Source: Candidatus Zixiibacteriota bacterium (GTDB taxonomy: Bacteria; Zixibacteria; MSB-5A5; UBA10806). Taken from it: a stretch of DNA of 40,649 bases. Position 1 is the first letter of the stretch; the number at the start of each line of letters is the position of its first letter. Both the position numbers and the translations under genes were made by a program. The stretch covers positions 1 through 40,649 of the forward strand of contig JAHEDG010000024.1 in the NCBI GenBank assembly GCA_024641335.1, written 5' to 3'. Below, piece by piece: positions 1 through 9,258 of this stretch. The notes under the pieces were generated by a model that was not told the origin of the DNA, ran no database searches, and saw nothing but the letters and a program-made list of their open reading frames with translations.

Positions 1-177
1 CCCCGCCGCCACCCAGATACTCTGTTTGAAAAGAAAATACCATGTCGGCTTGGGAGGATTCTGAAACTGACAGAACGGACCCGAGGCCGAGTAAATGAAT
101 ATTATTCCCAGCATCATCAAAGCTATCGTGGATAATATTATAACCAGGTCGGGACGATACCGTAAAAATGAAATCAT
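1..177 (-). CDS. ftsW: FtsW, SEDS peptidoglycan polymerase (N-terminal fragment)
   Basis: Only the first 59 residues are in the window; the gene runs off the left edge. Read from the ATG at 177, the product begins MISFLRYRPDLVII and continues into a hydrophobic first membrane segment ending GIIFIYSAS. The SAS motif and the following FFLK/Q-like stretch (YFLFKQSIWVAAG) are typical of the start of FtsW/RodA/SEDS proteins, which polymerise lipid II glycan strands in the inner membrane and pair with a class B penicillin-binding protein, here probably the FtsI encoded upstream. The ATG overlaps the murD stop in an ATGA arrangement, so translation is likely coupled. Position after murD in a dcw cluster favours ftsW over rodA. 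Too short to check the catalytic aspartate. Confidence 0.85.
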   Translation of the reverse strand, partial: MISFLRYRPDLVIILSTIALMMLGIIFIYSASGPFCQFQNPPKPTWYFLFKQSIWVAAG

Positions 178-1550
178 TGAGTTACCCTCTTGCCGCTTTG
201 CTTTGATCTGTCTGGCAATTTGGACACCGCTTCCTTGAATACCCTGCCTCGATGCTCAAAATTATCGAACATATCGAAAGACGCGCACCCGGGTGAAAGC
301 AATACCGTATCGCCCGATATCGATCTCTCGTAAGCCATCCTGACCGCCTCCTCCATATCAACGGCCTCTTCGCATGATGTCAGTTCTTGCCACACCGACA
401 TGATTTTGGGAGCCGCCTCCCCGATTAGAATTACCGATTTCACTTTGCCCGATACCAATTCGTTCAAAAATGTGAAATCCCCGGCCTTATCTCGTCCGCC
501 GGCGATTAATATCACCGGAGCGGAAACCGCCTTCAACGCCCAGTAAACCGAATCTACATTGGTCCCTTTGGAATCGTTTATGAAGCTCACCCCTCCGATG
601 AGCCGCGCGAATTCCAGACGATGTTCCACCCCGGCGAATGACTCTAATGTCGTTGCTATTATCCTGCCGTCGATTCCGGCCCCCGATGCCGCCGATAATG
701 CCGCGCAGGCATTTGATAAATTATGAATTCCCTTGATCCGTACCTCGTCGGATTTCATTATCTCAGTATCGTTGATAAATATCCCTCCGCCGGGAACGGC
801 CCGTACCCCGCTGATATCCTCAGCCTCCACCGAAAACCATATTTTTTTGGATTTGAGACCATGGCATCTCTTTCTCAATATCGAATCATCATAATTAACC
901 ACCGCCAAATCCCCTTCACTCTGATTCTCGAATATCCGGAATTTGGCCTCGATGTATGATTCCATATCGCCGTGACGGTCGAGATGATCGGGAGTAATGT
1001 TCAGCAAAATCGAAATATCCGCCCGAAATCTATCTATCAGCTCCAGCTGAAAACTCGATAACTCCACTACAGCGTACCCGTCGGACGGCACCTGATCGGC
1101 GACAGCCACAAACGGAAATCCGATATTGCCGCAGACAAACGATTTTATTCCGGCGTTTTTCAATATCTCTCCGATTAATGCCGTCGTCGTCGTTTTCCCG
1201 TTCGATCCCGTTATCCCGATAATTTTCCCCTGGCAAAGACGATATGCCAACTCGATCTCCGGCCAGACTTCAATACCCTTCGATCTCGCCCGGGTTATCA
1301 CCGGAGAGTTCGACGGTACACCCGGACTGACTATCATCAGGTCGCAATTGAAAACAGCTTCGCTATGCCCTCCGAATTCGCTTTTCGCGCCTGTCTTCGA
1401 TAACGCCGCGATGGTATCCTTCCCTTTGGCCGGTCCCGAATCGCTGACCAGGACAATCCCGCCGCGAGACATGACCGCCTCCGCTGACGCTAATCCGCTT
1501 CGTCCGGCTCCCAGGATCGAAACCCGTTTATTTTTAAAATCGAGTTTCAT
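174..1550 (-). CDS. murD: UDP-N-acetylmuramoyl-L-alanine--D-glutamate ligase MurD
   Basis: Cytoplasmic ATP-dependent ligase adding D-Glu to UDP-MurNAc-L-Ala. 458 residues, normal for MurD. The N-terminal Rossmann-like domain has GAGRSG (about residues 14-19). The ATP-binding P-loop TGSNGKTT lies at about residues 114-121, followed by the Mur central domain with NITPDHLDRH and the C-terminal domain with NDSKGTN and the LLSPGCASFD motif characteristic of MurD. The frame stays open 84 bases further upstream, but I choose the ATG at 1550 because it overlaps the mraY stop as ATGA and puts the Rossmann glycine motif at the usual distance from the N-terminus. It sits between mraY and ftsW in the dcw operon. 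Confidence 0.96.
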   Translation of the reverse strand: MKLDFKNKRVSILGAGRSGLASAEAVMSRGGIVLVSDSGPAKGKDTIAALSKTGAKSEFGGHSEAVFNCDLMIVSPGVPSNSPVITRARSKGIEVWPEIELAYRLCQGKIIGITGSNGKTTTTALIGEILKNAGIKSFVCGNIGFPFVAVADQVPSDGYAVVELSSFQLELIDRFRADISILLNITPDHLDRHGDMESYIEAKFRIFENQSEGDLAVVNYDDSILRKRCHGLKSKKIWFSVEAEDISGVRAVPGGGIFINDTEIMKSDEVRIKGIHNLSNACAALSAASGAGIDGRIIATTLESFAGVEHRLEFARLIGGVSFINDSKGTNVDSVYWALKAVSAPVILIAGGRDKAGDFTFLNELVSGKVKSVILIGEAAPKIMSVWQELTSCEEAVDMEEAVRMAYERSISGDTVLLSPGCASFDMFDNFEHRGRVFKEAVSKLPDRSKQSGKRVTQ

Positions 1551-2632
1551 CTTATCTTTAACGTGCTGAATGCCACCAACGCGAATATTATCCCTATTAT
1601 CCAGAACCTGACCACCACTTGCTGCTCTTTCCAACCTGATAGCTCGAAATGGTGATGGAGCGGCGCCATTTTAAAAACTCTTTTACCCGTCGCCTTAAAG
1701 TACAAGACTTGAATTATAACCGATAACGCCTCCATAACAAAAACCCCGCCCATTATCACCAGAAGCATTTCTTTCTTCACTAAAAGAGCCACCGCGCCGA
1801 GGGCCCCGCCCAAGGCCAGCGCTCCGGTATCCCCCATGAATACTTTCGCCGGATTGGAATTGAACCAGAGAAACCCCAGACAGGCCCCTGCCAACGCCCC
1901 GCAGTATATGGTTAGTTCCCCGGCCCCTTTCAAATAACGGATATCTAAGTAACTCGAAAAATCCACCCTGCCCGTAATGTAGCAAAGACCCGCGAAAGTC
2001 AAAGCGCAGATACCCACTAGTCCAATGGCCAGACCATCCAGACCGTCGGTCAGATTGACCGCGTTGGATGCCCCGGTGATCACCAAAGCCACAAACGGTA
2101 TATAAAACCAGTCGAACTCAAAATAGTACGATTTGAAAAATGGTATTCCGGTGGCCGTATCGAAATTGCTGTCAGGTGGATAAAAATACAGATATGCGCC
2201 GAATAAAAGACCCAGGACTAACTGCCCGATAAATTTCTTGCGGGCCACTAAACCTTTTCTCTGCCCCATCTTGACCTTCAGAAAATCATCCATGAAACCG
2301 AGCGCCCCCATCCAGACCGTAACCCCTATGATTAGCAGAATATACCGATTGGTCAGATCGGCCCAGAGTAATGTCGGCACTATTATCGATACCAGCACCA
2401 ACAGCCCCCCCATGGTCGGAGTTCCCTCCTTGACCAAATGGGTCTGGGGCCCGTCCTTGCGGATGCTTTCCCTCATCTGGTATCTTTGCAGAAGCCTGAT
2501 AAATACCGAGCCGAAAAGAAAACTGATCAGCATGGCGGTCACGGTGGCATAAGCGGTTCTGAATGTTATATACTTGAAGAGATTGAAACCCGATATATAT
2601 TTGCTCAACGGAAACAACAGGTGATACAGCAT
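1547..2632 (-). CDS. mraY: Phospho-N-acetylmuramoyl-pentapeptide transferase MraY
   Basis: Integral inner-membrane enzyme that transfers phospho-MurNAc-pentapeptide from UDP to undecaprenyl phosphate, giving lipid I. 361 residues with about ten hydrophobic segments. Family signatures are all visible: the DGPQTHLVKEGTPTMGG segment near residues 40-56, the DDFLK aspartate pair, NAVNLTDGLDGLA, NPAKVFMGDTGALALGG and the histidine-rich MAPLHHHFE loop. The start has a GGGAGAAG ribosome site about seven bases upstream. It follows murF after a single-base gap and overlaps murD by four bases, so it is part of the dcw operon. Confidence 0.97.
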   Translation of the reverse strand: MLYHLLFPLSKYISGFNLFKYITFRTAYATVTAMLISFLFGSVFIRLLQRYQMRESIRKDGPQTHLVKEGTPTMGGLLVLVSIIVPTLLWADLTNRYILLIIGVTVWMGALGFMDDFLKVKMGQRKGLVARKKFIGQLVLGLLFGAYLYFYPPDSNFDTATGIPFFKSYYFEFDWFYIPFVALVITGASNAVNLTDGLDGLAIGLVGICALTFAGLCYITGRVDFSSYLDIRYLKGAGELTIYCGALAGACLGFLWFNSNPAKVFMGDTGALALGGALGAVALLVKKEMLLVIMGGVFVMEALSVIIQVLYFKATGKRVFKMAPLHHHFELSGWKEQQVVVRFWIIGIIFALVAFSTLKIR

Positions 2633-2633
2633 A

Positions 2634-4013
2634 TTATATCTTCTCCCTCACCTTTTTGATCACATCCTCCAGGGCAATTCCTCTCGATGCCTTGAACAAT
2701 ATGACGTCATTCTTGCCTATAAAGCCCGTCAATGCCTCTATAAGCTCATCCTTGCTCTCCAAATGACGGCCCTTCCTGCCGAATGATTTGACTATCGCCC
2801 GCGATAACGCGCCCAGGCCAAATACTTTGTCGATCCCGATTTTGGCCGCGTATCTTCCTGTCTCCTCATGATATCTCAACGCGTCTTTGCCCAACTCCAG
2901 CATATCCCCCAATACCGCTATCCGTTTACCGCCGCATTTTGTTCCGGCTAACGTATCCAGCGCGTAACGCATCGAAACCGGATTGGCGTTGTAGCAGTCT
3001 ATTATCATGGTTATACCGTTCTCGGTAACTATCTGCGAACGCATCCCCTCAGCCCGGTAACCTTTAATCGCCGACGATATATCTGACGCTCCTATTCCGA
3101 ATTTCCTGCAGACCGCGTAAGCCGCCAATATGTTGTAAACATTGTGGACGCCCGGAAGCGATGACTCGAACACGACGCCGTCGATCTCGAACCGAGGCAA
3201 ACCAACATCGTCGAATTTCATATTGGCCGCAAAAATATCGTTCTCCGACGATAGCCCGAATCTGATAAGTCTCATAGCGTGCCCCGCCAGATGCTTGTTC
3301 AAAATTTCATCGTCTCCATTGACAATCAGCGCCCCGCCCGGTTTTATTCTCTCCGCTATCTCCAGCTTGGCCATAGCGATATCATCGATACTCTCGAAAT
3401 ATTCCAAGTGCGCCGGACCGACATTGGTGATCACCGCCAGATCCGGACGGGCTATTTCCCCCAGCCTGGAGATTTCCCCTCTACCGCTCATGCCCAGTTC
3501 GAATACGGCGAATTGATGCTTTTTCTCGAGCTGAAATATAGATAAGGGCAAGCCATACAAATTATTGAAATTCCCCGACGATTTTACCGACGGTCCGGCT
3601 TTCGATAAAACCTCATAAATCAGGTTCTTGACAGTGGTTTTCCCGTTGGATCCGGTCACCGCGGCGATCCGGGTCTTCATCCTTCCCCGGTGATAAGCGG
3701 CCAGCTCCCCGAGAGCCGATACCGTATCGTCAACAGCAATAAACCTCTCCCCTTTGAAATTCCGTTTTTCGGATTCCTGTTTTGATACCACCGCCGCTTC
3801 TACCCCGCGGGAGAAAGTCTCCTCGATAAAATCATGACCGTCGTATCTCTCCCCTTTGACCGCCACGAAGAGATCCCCGGCACTGACCAGCCTGCTGTCG
3901 ATTCTTATCCCGTATATAGCCGCAAGGTGAAATCCGGGATCCCCCTCCAAAGACGATCCCAGGATTTCACCTGCCTCTTTAATAGTAAAGAACGGATCTC
4001 GTTTATCCGTCAT
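2634..4013 (-). CDS. murF: UDP-MurNAc-tripeptide--D-alanyl-D-alanine ligase MurF
   Basis: Cytoplasmic ligase that adds D-Ala-D-Ala to the UDP-MurNAc-tripeptide, the last soluble step of precursor synthesis. The P-loop TGSNGKTT is at about residues 120-127 and is followed by the family's SSGNFNNLYGLPLS and ELGMSGRGEI motifs, NVGPAHLEYF, and the C-terminal domain with DCYNANPVSM and GDMLELG. Two in-frame ATGs exist, 4022 and 4013. I prefer 4013 (MTDKRDPFF, 459 aa) because a GGGA ribosome-binding element is about nine bases upstream of it but only about three bases before 4022. Either way it overlaps the murE end. Length is usual for MurF. Confidence 0.96.
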   Translation of the reverse strand: MTDKRDPFFTIKEAGEILGSSLEGDPGFHLAAIYGIRIDSRLVSAGDLFVAVKGERYDGHDFIEETFSRGVEAAVVSKQESEKRNFKGERFIAVDDTVSALGELAAYHRGRMKTRIAAVTGSNGKTTVKNLIYEVLSKAGPSVKSSGNFNNLYGLPLSIFQLEKKHQFAVFELGMSGRGEISRLGEIARPDLAVITNVGPAHLEYFESIDDIAMAKLEIAERIKPGGALIVNGDDEILNKHLAGHAMRLIRFGLSSENDIFAANMKFDDVGLPRFEIDGVVFESSLPGVHNVYNILAAYAVCRKFGIGASDISSAIKGYRAEGMRSQIVTENGITMIIDCYNANPVSMRYALDTLAGTKCGGKRIAVLGDMLELGKDALRYHEETGRYAAKIGIDKVFGLGALSRAIVKSFGRKGRHLESKDELIEALTGFIGKNDVILFKASRGIALEDVIKKVREKI

Positions 4014-5511
4014 TGTTATCATATCCCAGCTTTCTTAACGCCGATTTCGCGACCTCAACATCAGAAAAATACTTCTTAACTGTCCCCACGACCTGGTAAT
4101 CCTCGTGCCCTTTCCCCGCGATTGCCACTATATCCCCGTCCGACGCTGAATTGATCGCCGCTCTGATAGCCAACGCCCTGTCCTCGATTACCTGGCAACG
4201 CTTCCTGTCGGTAATACCCTTTAACGCTTCGTTAATGATCGCCATCGGATCCTCGGTGCGAGGATTGTCCGATGTCAGATAAACCCGGTCGGCCAGGGTT
4301 GATGACGCCTGCCCCATTAACGGCCGCTTCTTCCGGTCGCGGTCGCCGCCGCATCCGAATACTATATGTATCATTCCCGGCTTGAATTCCCGCAGGCTGG
4401 TCAACAGCCTCTCCAACGCCCCCGGAGTGTGCGCGTAATCGATATACACTCCGAACGGCTGGCCCAGCCTGATAGGCTGAAGTCTCCCCGGCACAGGCGA
4501 CGCTTCAGACAAACCTTTTACCGCCTCCTCCAGCGACAACCCCAGACCTATAGCCGATGCCGCCGCGGCGGCGGCGTTCTGATGATTGAATAATCCCGGT
4601 AACGGAAAATCAAATCCGATTGTCCGCCCCTCATACTTGAACTCCAAAGCGGAACTGTGAATGCTGATATCTTTTGATCGATATTGCAGGTCCGCCGGAT
4701 TATCCGATCCATAGGTAATAATTCTGCCTGATGCTCTCGTTAGAAGCCGGCGGCCATATTCATCATCGACGTTAATAACCGAGATCGGCGCCTTTTCAAA
4801 CAATATCGACTTGGCCAGAAAATAACTGTCCATATCTTTATGATAATCCAGATGATCCTGGGTCAGATTGGTGAACGCGGCCAGATCGAATTGAATATGC
4901 TCGCACCTTCTCTGATCGAGAGCGTGCGATGAAACCTCCATGGCGCAGCCGTCGTAACCGTTTTCTATCATCTCAAAAAAATATCTCTGAAGATCTATCG
5001 CCCCGGGCGTGGTGTTTTGGGCGGCAATAAACCGGCCTCCGGTCTCATACCCAATGGTCCCGATCTTGCCCCATCTTTTTCCGCTCGAGTTGAATATCGA
5101 GGAAAGCAAATAAGTAACCGTCGTCTTCCCATTGGTGCCGGTAACTGCCGCTACCGTCAATCGGGAGGACGGATGATCGAAATAACGGTCTGCCGCCAGC
5201 GACATCGCCCCGCGCAAATCCTCGATTCGCACCACTGGAACGCCGGGATAGGAACCCTCCCCCGGCGTTGTTATTATCGCCGACGCTCCCAGAGATACAG
5301 CCTCGCTGATATACTTGCGGCCGTCCGCGGAATGACCCGGTACGGCGAAAAATACATCTCCGGGATTGATTCGCCGCGAATCGTCTGTAATACCCGCGAC
5401 TGGTATTCCAGCGTATTCCTTCGGCAGATCGAAATTCAGATTCTGCAATAGCTCGCCAAGACTAAGGCTTCGAGGTATTTTGCCCGTTTTATCCATGATA
5501 GAAAAAATCAT
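4003..5511 (-). CDS. murE: UDP-MurNAc-L-Ala-D-Glu--meso-diaminopimelate ligase MurE
   Basis: Cytoplasmic ligase that adds the third stem-peptide residue. 502 residues. The N-terminal Mur ligase domain has TDDSRRINPGDVFFAVPG; the P-loop TGTNGKTT is at about residues 124-131; EVSSHALDQ and NLTQDHLDYH follow; the C-terminal domain has YAHTPGAL and the DNPR motif at residues 415-418. DNPR is the known signature of MurE enzymes using meso-diaminopimelate rather than lysine, so the wall is predicted to be the DAP type usual in Gram-negatives. The start overlaps the ftsI stop by ATGA; a second ATG five codons in is possible. A run of six alanines near residues 313-318 lies in a GC-rich patch. Confidence 0.96.
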   Translation of the reverse strand: MIFSIMDKTGKIPRSLSLGELLQNLNFDLPKEYAGIPVAGITDDSRRINPGDVFFAVPGHSADGRKYISEAVSLGASAIITTPGEGSYPGVPVVRIEDLRGAMSLAADRYFDHPSSRLTVAAVTGTNGKTTVTYLLSSIFNSSGKRWGKIGTIGYETGGRFIAAQNTTPGAIDLQRYFFEMIENGYDGCAMEVSSHALDQRRCEHIQFDLAAFTNLTQDHLDYHKDMDSYFLAKSILFEKAPISVINVDDEYGRRLLTRASGRIITYGSDNPADLQYRSKDISIHSSALEFKYEGRTIGFDFPLPGLFNHQNAAAAAASAIGLGLSLEEAVKGLSEASPVPGRLQPIRLGQPFGVYIDYAHTPGALERLLTSLREFKPGMIHIVFGCGGDRDRKKRPLMGQASSTLADRVYLTSDNPRTEDPMAIINEALKGITDRKRCQVIEDRALAIRAAINSASDGDIVAIAGKGHEDYQVVGTVKKYFSDVEVAKSALRKLGYDNNDG

Positions 5512-7478
5512 CTAATTATTCCGTTAAGTTCAAGAACCCCTACTTTATGCAAACTCACTCCCGGAGACGGCTTCTGAGAATCGATAATCCCGCTTCCGGT
5601 CAACTCGTATTCCAAACCCAGAGCCCTGACCATGTACAAAGCTTCTCGTACTGTCTTGCCTCGAAAGTCAGGTAGATAATCAGCGGAGCTTACTTCCAGA
5701 CCGGCGGCTTGATCATCCCCCTGAGCGCCTAGCGTCACAAATTCCGCCCCCTGGTTTTTTTCCTGTTTTCCATCTGCCGGTTTCGATTCAATGGCCGGAT
5801 CTTCTTTATCCATCCCGGCCATCAGGTTGATCCGGGGTATCCCAATATATCTTGTGGCTATCCTGCCGAATACCGGCGCCGATATCTCTCCTCCGTAAAT
5901 ACTGGTCTGCGGCTCATCGAACATAACTACCCCAACCACCCGGGGATTGTCCGCCGGAAAATATCCGGCGAACGACGCTAACGCCCGTTTCCGATCGTAT
6001 CCCTTCCCCTCTTTTCTGGTCCGCAATGCTGTGCCGGTTTTCCCGGCGATCGGGCAAAGGTCGCTTTTGGCTTTTCTGGCTGTGCCCATTTCCACTACTC
6101 CCAACAGAATATCCCGCAGTATATCCGACGTCTTCTGATCGAGCGCTTTTCTGACCACTGTTTTAGAATTTAGTATCTCCTTTTTTCCATCCGGAGAGAC
6201 CGCCGATGCCCCGAAAAACGGCTTATGCAGTTCGCCCCCCGAGACTACCGCAGAATACGCCGATGCCAGTTGAATACCGGTAACCGCCATTCCATAGCCG
6301 TAACAGATATTGGCCAAAAGATGGTCCGACCAGCTCTCGGGCCTGCTTATTGACCCTGCTGTTTCGCCGGGGAAATCGATTCCGGTCTTGGAACCGAAAC
6401 CGAGTTGAACCAGAGTTTTGTATATCAGGTCAGATCCGGCCGCCAGCCCCATTTTGGCCACACCGATATTTGATGAATATATGCCTACTTCGTCGCAGCG
6501 GAGAAAATCGTATGGATGATCGTCCCGTATGGTACGCTTGCCGATACTGAACCTGCCTCCTTCTACGTTTATCATATCATCAGGTTCGAATATCCCCGCC
6601 TGAAAAACTGTGGCCAACGGCACTATTTTGGCGGTGGAACCCGGCTCGTTCATATCGACTACCGTCCGATTCCTGATAAAATCCCGTTTCCCTTTTTCTA
6701 TTGTGGCGCAGGCTAAAACACCCCCGTCTTCGACATCCAGAAATATCGCCGAACCCCAGATCGCTCCGCTCGAATCGAGCATCCGTCTTAATTCCGATTC
6801 CACTATCTGCTGAAGGTCGAGATCCAGAGTCAGATATATATCCGATCCATCCAGCGGAGCCGCTAATGTATGTTCCCAGGCAGTAACTTCATTCCCTCTC
6901 GCGTCACGCAGAAAAATCGACTGGCCGTCAACCCCGTAAAGGATCTTCTCATAATATTTCTCTAAACCGGATACTCCCTTATTGTCGATATCGGTTCGGC
7001 CGATAACCTCCGCCGCCAACTCGTCATAGGTATACATCCTCAAAGTTTCCAACCTGGGTTTCAATGTCTCGATACACGATTTTTCAAAACGGGATTCCAT
7101 ATTTTTCGAAACCCGCCGGGCCGCGTATAAAAATCCTGGATATTTCCTGAACTGTTCCAGCCAATAATTCTGAGTCTTGCCGGTGATCCTGGAAAGCTCC
7201 CTGGCCGCCCCCCTCTTATCCTTCATATATCTGGGATTGACACTGTACGATTTTACTTCCACGTCATAGGCTATCTTCCTGCCCTCACGGTCGTAAATCG
7301 TCCCTCGCCTGGCCTTCAAGGGCATCGATGATTGCTGCTGGGAATCGGCGTAGGCTCTGAACTGGCTGTGCCTCAATATCTGGATCTCCGCCGCCCTCAA
7401 CACAAAAATAATACCGATTACCCCCAAAAGGATAAAAAGCAGTTTACCTCTTCTGGCTATCAAAAACCGGTCGGTCAT
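5508..7478 (-). CDS. ftsI: Division transpeptidase FtsI/PBP3-like with C-terminal PASTA domain
   Basis: Class B penicillin-binding protein that cross-links septal peptidoglycan from the periplasmic side of the inner membrane. 656 residues: one N-terminal membrane anchor (about 12-30), a PBP dimerisation domain beginning near KARRGTIYDREGR (about 55-67), then the transpeptidase domain with the three catalytic motifs: STAK at 281-284 (nucleophile Ser281), SSN at 335-337 and KTGT at 480-483. The last about 60 residues (PDFRGKTVREALYMVRALGL onward) form a single PASTA domain, commonly seen in FtsI or SpoVD of many phyla but absent from E. coli FtsI. It is three bases downstream of the ftsL-like gene and overlaps murE, as expected for the dcw order. 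Confidence 0.94.
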   Translation of the reverse strand: MTDRFLIARRGKLLFILLGVIGIIFVLRAAEIQILRHSQFRAYADSQQQSSMPLKARRGTIYDREGRKIAYDVEVKSYSVNPRYMKDKRGAARELSRITGKTQNYWLEQFRKYPGFLYAARRVSKNMESRFEKSCIETLKPRLETLRMYTYDELAAEVIGRTDIDNKGVSGLEKYYEKILYGVDGQSIFLRDARGNEVTAWEHTLAAPLDGSDIYLTLDLDLQQIVESELRRMLDSSGAIWGSAIFLDVEDGGVLACATIEKGKRDFIRNRTVVDMNEPGSTAKIVPLATVFQAGIFEPDDMINVEGGRFSIGKRTIRDDHPYDFLRCDEVGIYSSNIGVAKMGLAAGSDLIYKTLVQLGFGSKTGIDFPGETAGSISRPESWSDHLLANICYGYGMAVTGIQLASAYSAVVSGGELHKPFFGASAVSPDGKKEILNSKTVVRKALDQKTSDILRDILLGVVEMGTARKAKSDLCPIAGKTGTALRTRKEGKGYDRKRALASFAGYFPADNPRVVGVVMFDEPQTSIYGGEISAPVFGRIATRYIGIPRINLMAGMDKEDPAIESKPADGKQEKNQGAEFVTLGAQGDDQAAGLEVSSADYLPDFRGKTVREALYMVRALGLEYELTGSGIIDSQKPSPGVSLHKVGVLELNGIIR

Positions 7479-7481
7479 CTC

Positions 7482-7916
7482 TTATTTTTTCTCCGCTTCG
7501 TCATCGAGACGCTCCCTGGCGTTTATCTGCCCCGATCTGAAAACAGCCCTCTCCATCCAATCGACCACCTGATCCATATCCACAAAACTCTTCCTGTCGA
7601 ATCTTCCGGGCTTTACCGGATCATCGAAAATCTGTCTGCGCGGAATATTCTGGGTCAATCCGAAACGCTTGCCGACCGCCCTGTCGATTGACGACAACGA
7701 CTTGAATTCCATCAGATCCGCGCCAATACGGGAATTCTCGGAAATAAGATCGCTCTTAATCCTCTCCAGATCCTTCATTCGGGAATATCGTGCCTTAACC
7801 ATATCAGCCTTCCAAATCCATACCAGACAGAAAAATAAAAATAGGAGTCCCGCCGCGGCAGGCTTGTGCCAGCCCTTGCCTCTTTTCCCACGGCGGCCGT
7901 TATATCCTTTCCGCAT
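7482..7916 (-). CDS. ftsL: FtsL-like division protein
   Basis: Small bitopic protein of 144 residues: a very basic N-terminus (about residues 1-18), one membrane segment (about 20-37, rich in Leu and Phe), then a periplasmic stretch with heptad-like hydrophobics (about 40-75) suitable for the FtsL-FtsB-type coiled coil. I see no diagnostic motif beyond this, and the tail after residue 90 (NIPRRQIFDDPVKPGRFDRK onward) is not one I recognise. The call rests mainly on position between rsmH and ftsI, where ftsL sits in most dcw clusters. It overlaps the rsmH end by 17 bases. The GAGG element is only one base before the ATG, so coupling from rsmH may matter more than its own ribosome site. Confidence 0.7.
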   Translation of the reverse strand: MRKGYNGRRGKRGKGWHKPAAAGLLFLFFCLVWIWKADMVKARYSRMKDLERIKSDLISENSRIGADLMEFKSLSSIDRAVGKRFGLTQNIPRRQIFDDPVKPGRFDRKSFVDMDQVVDWMERAVFRSGQINARERLDDEAEKK

Positions 7917-8802
7917 ACCTCAATCTCGCCGGCCGTGACCGGCTGTTTCTCCTGATCTCATCATCGCTCGGCCGTAACGGTTTCTTGCTTATAACCTTCA
8001 GATTATTCCCTTTCCCGCATTCGCAAATACCGACTCCCTTTCCGCAAAAACACTTTCCGGAATTCAATTGAAAAAGCCGCTTTACTATGCCGTCCTCCAG
8101 AGAATGATACGATATCACCGCCAACCTGCCGCCGCTGGCCAAAAGAGGAATTATGCCCGACAACGCTCTTTGAATCTCTGCCAGCTCGCTATTGATATAG
8201 ATCCTGAACGCCTGAAATACCCGGGCCGCCGATTTGGCGAACCGCCCGGGGCCGACAGCGGACTTTACTATCTCGGCCAACTCATCCGTTGTGGACGGCG
8301 GCGCCGATATAATTTTCCGGGCTATCGAACGGGCGTTCCGTTCCTGGCCGTATTCTTTCAATATCCACACCAAACGATCCGAATCCAGTTTTCTTATCTC
8401 GGCCCAGAGAGGACTGCCCGATTTCCGGTCGAATCTCATGTCGAGAGAAGCCGAACCCCTGAATGAAAACCCTCGAGACATCTCATCTATCTGCTCGGAA
8501 TTCAAACCCAAATCGAAAAGCGCACCAGTAACCGGACCGGGATTCCGCTCTTCCAACATAGACGGAATCTCCGCGAAACTCATATTTAAAAGCTCGATAT
8601 TACTCGGCAGATCGCCTCCTGCCCTCGACAATATTTCACTGTCGCGGTCTATCCCCATAAAACGAAATTTGCCCGGATAGCTTCTCTCTATTTCCCTGGT
8701 ATGCCCCCCCGATCCGAATGTGGCGTCCAGAAAAATACCTCCCGGCGATTCGGCGAATATCGATACCACCTCGGCTGCCATGACAGGAACATGGCCCGCC
8801 AT
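7900..8802 (-). CDS. rsmH: 16S rRNA (cytosine-1402-N4)-methyltransferase RsmH
   Basis: S-adenosylmethionine-dependent methyltransferase that modifies C1402 in the decoding centre of 16S rRNA. 300 residues, typical. N-terminal HVPVMAAEVV; SAM-binding DATFGSGGHT at about 26-35; FDLGLNSEQID with the family's GFSFR nearby; and VISYHSLEDGIVK near the C-terminus, all MraW/RsmH signatures. A cysteine cluster (CFCGKGVGICECGKG) lies close to the end. The start ATG shares one base with the mraZ stop (TGATG) and has no evident ribosome site of its own, so its translation probably depends on mraZ. Confidence 0.97.
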   Translation of the reverse strand: MAGHVPVMAAEVVSIFAESPGGIFLDATFGSGGHTREIERSYPGKFRFMGIDRDSEILSRAGGDLPSNIELLNMSFAEIPSMLEERNPGPVTGALFDLGLNSEQIDEMSRGFSFRGSASLDMRFDRKSGSPLWAEIRKLDSDRLVWILKEYGQERNARSIARKIISAPPSTTDELAEIVKSAVGPGRFAKSAARVFQAFRIYINSELAEIQRALSGIIPLLASGGRLAVISYHSLEDGIVKRLFQLNSGKCFCGKGVGICECGKGNNLKVISKKPLRPSDDEIRRNSRSRPARLRYAERI

Positions 8803-9245
8803 CAGATCAACAACTGCCCGGCCACATCCTCATAGGAATCCGGCCGGCTGTCTTCATATTTTCTCAAAGCCTCGGGATCCCAGAGCTCCATCTTGTCAAG
8901 AACCCCTCGAATTATCACATCTCTCTTTATCCCTGCCAGATCCAGAAGATTCTGCGGAACCGCTATTCTGCCATGCTTGTCGATCTTTACATCAGCGGCG
9001 TTGGAAAGAAGCGTGCGTACGAAATATCGAGCCTTGGCGTCTGAAATCGTCTTCAATTCCGAGAGCTTGGCCTCTATTATTACCCAGGACTCATGAGGAT
9101 ATAAATAAAGACAACCCTCAAAACCACGGGCAAGAACATAATGCTCACCTTCGGGCGTGTCGGGCGCTCCCCTGAACTTGGCGGGAATATTCAAACGCCC
9201 CTTGTGATCTATTGAAAAACTGTAAGTTCCTTTAAAAGCCGCCAT
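8802..9245 (-). CDS. mraZ: Transcriptional regulator MraZ
   Basis: First gene of the dcw cluster; DNA-binding repressor of the operon in bacteria where it has been studied. 147 residues with two AbrB-like halves, each carrying the conserved D-x-x-G-R signature: FSIDHKGRLNIPAKFR near the N-terminus and VKIDKHGRIAVPQNLL in the second half. The frame is open further upstream to 9284, but the ATG at 9245 (MAAFKGTYSF) is the right start: a GGGAGGA ribosome site lies ten bases before it and it gives the family's usual N-terminus. The upstream open stretch is instead the operator region with TGGGN boxes. Confidence 0.96.
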   Translation of the reverse strand: MAAFKGTYSFSIDHKGRLNIPAKFRGAPDTPEGEHYVLARGFEGCLYLYPHESWVIIEAKLSELKTISDAKARYFVRTLLSNAADVKIDKHGRIAVPQNLLDLAGIKRDVIIRGVLDKMELWDPEALRKYEDSRPDSYEDVAGQLLI

Positions 9246-9258
9246 TGCTGGGCTATCC

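Noticed and set aside
1126-1569. Plus-strand reading frame of 147 codons
   Set aside because: Lies wholly antisense to murD, has no ribosome site and no recognisable motifs; a shadow frame.
1551-1634. Longer murD N-terminus (28 extra residues)
   Set aside because: The extension lies inside mraY, lacks MurD homology and would displace the Rossmann motif; the ATG at 1550 with the ATGA overlap is preferred.
8720-9175. Plus-strand reading frame of 151 codons across rsmH/mraZ
   Set aside because: Antisense to two clearly conserved genes, low-complexity arginine/proline-rich translation.
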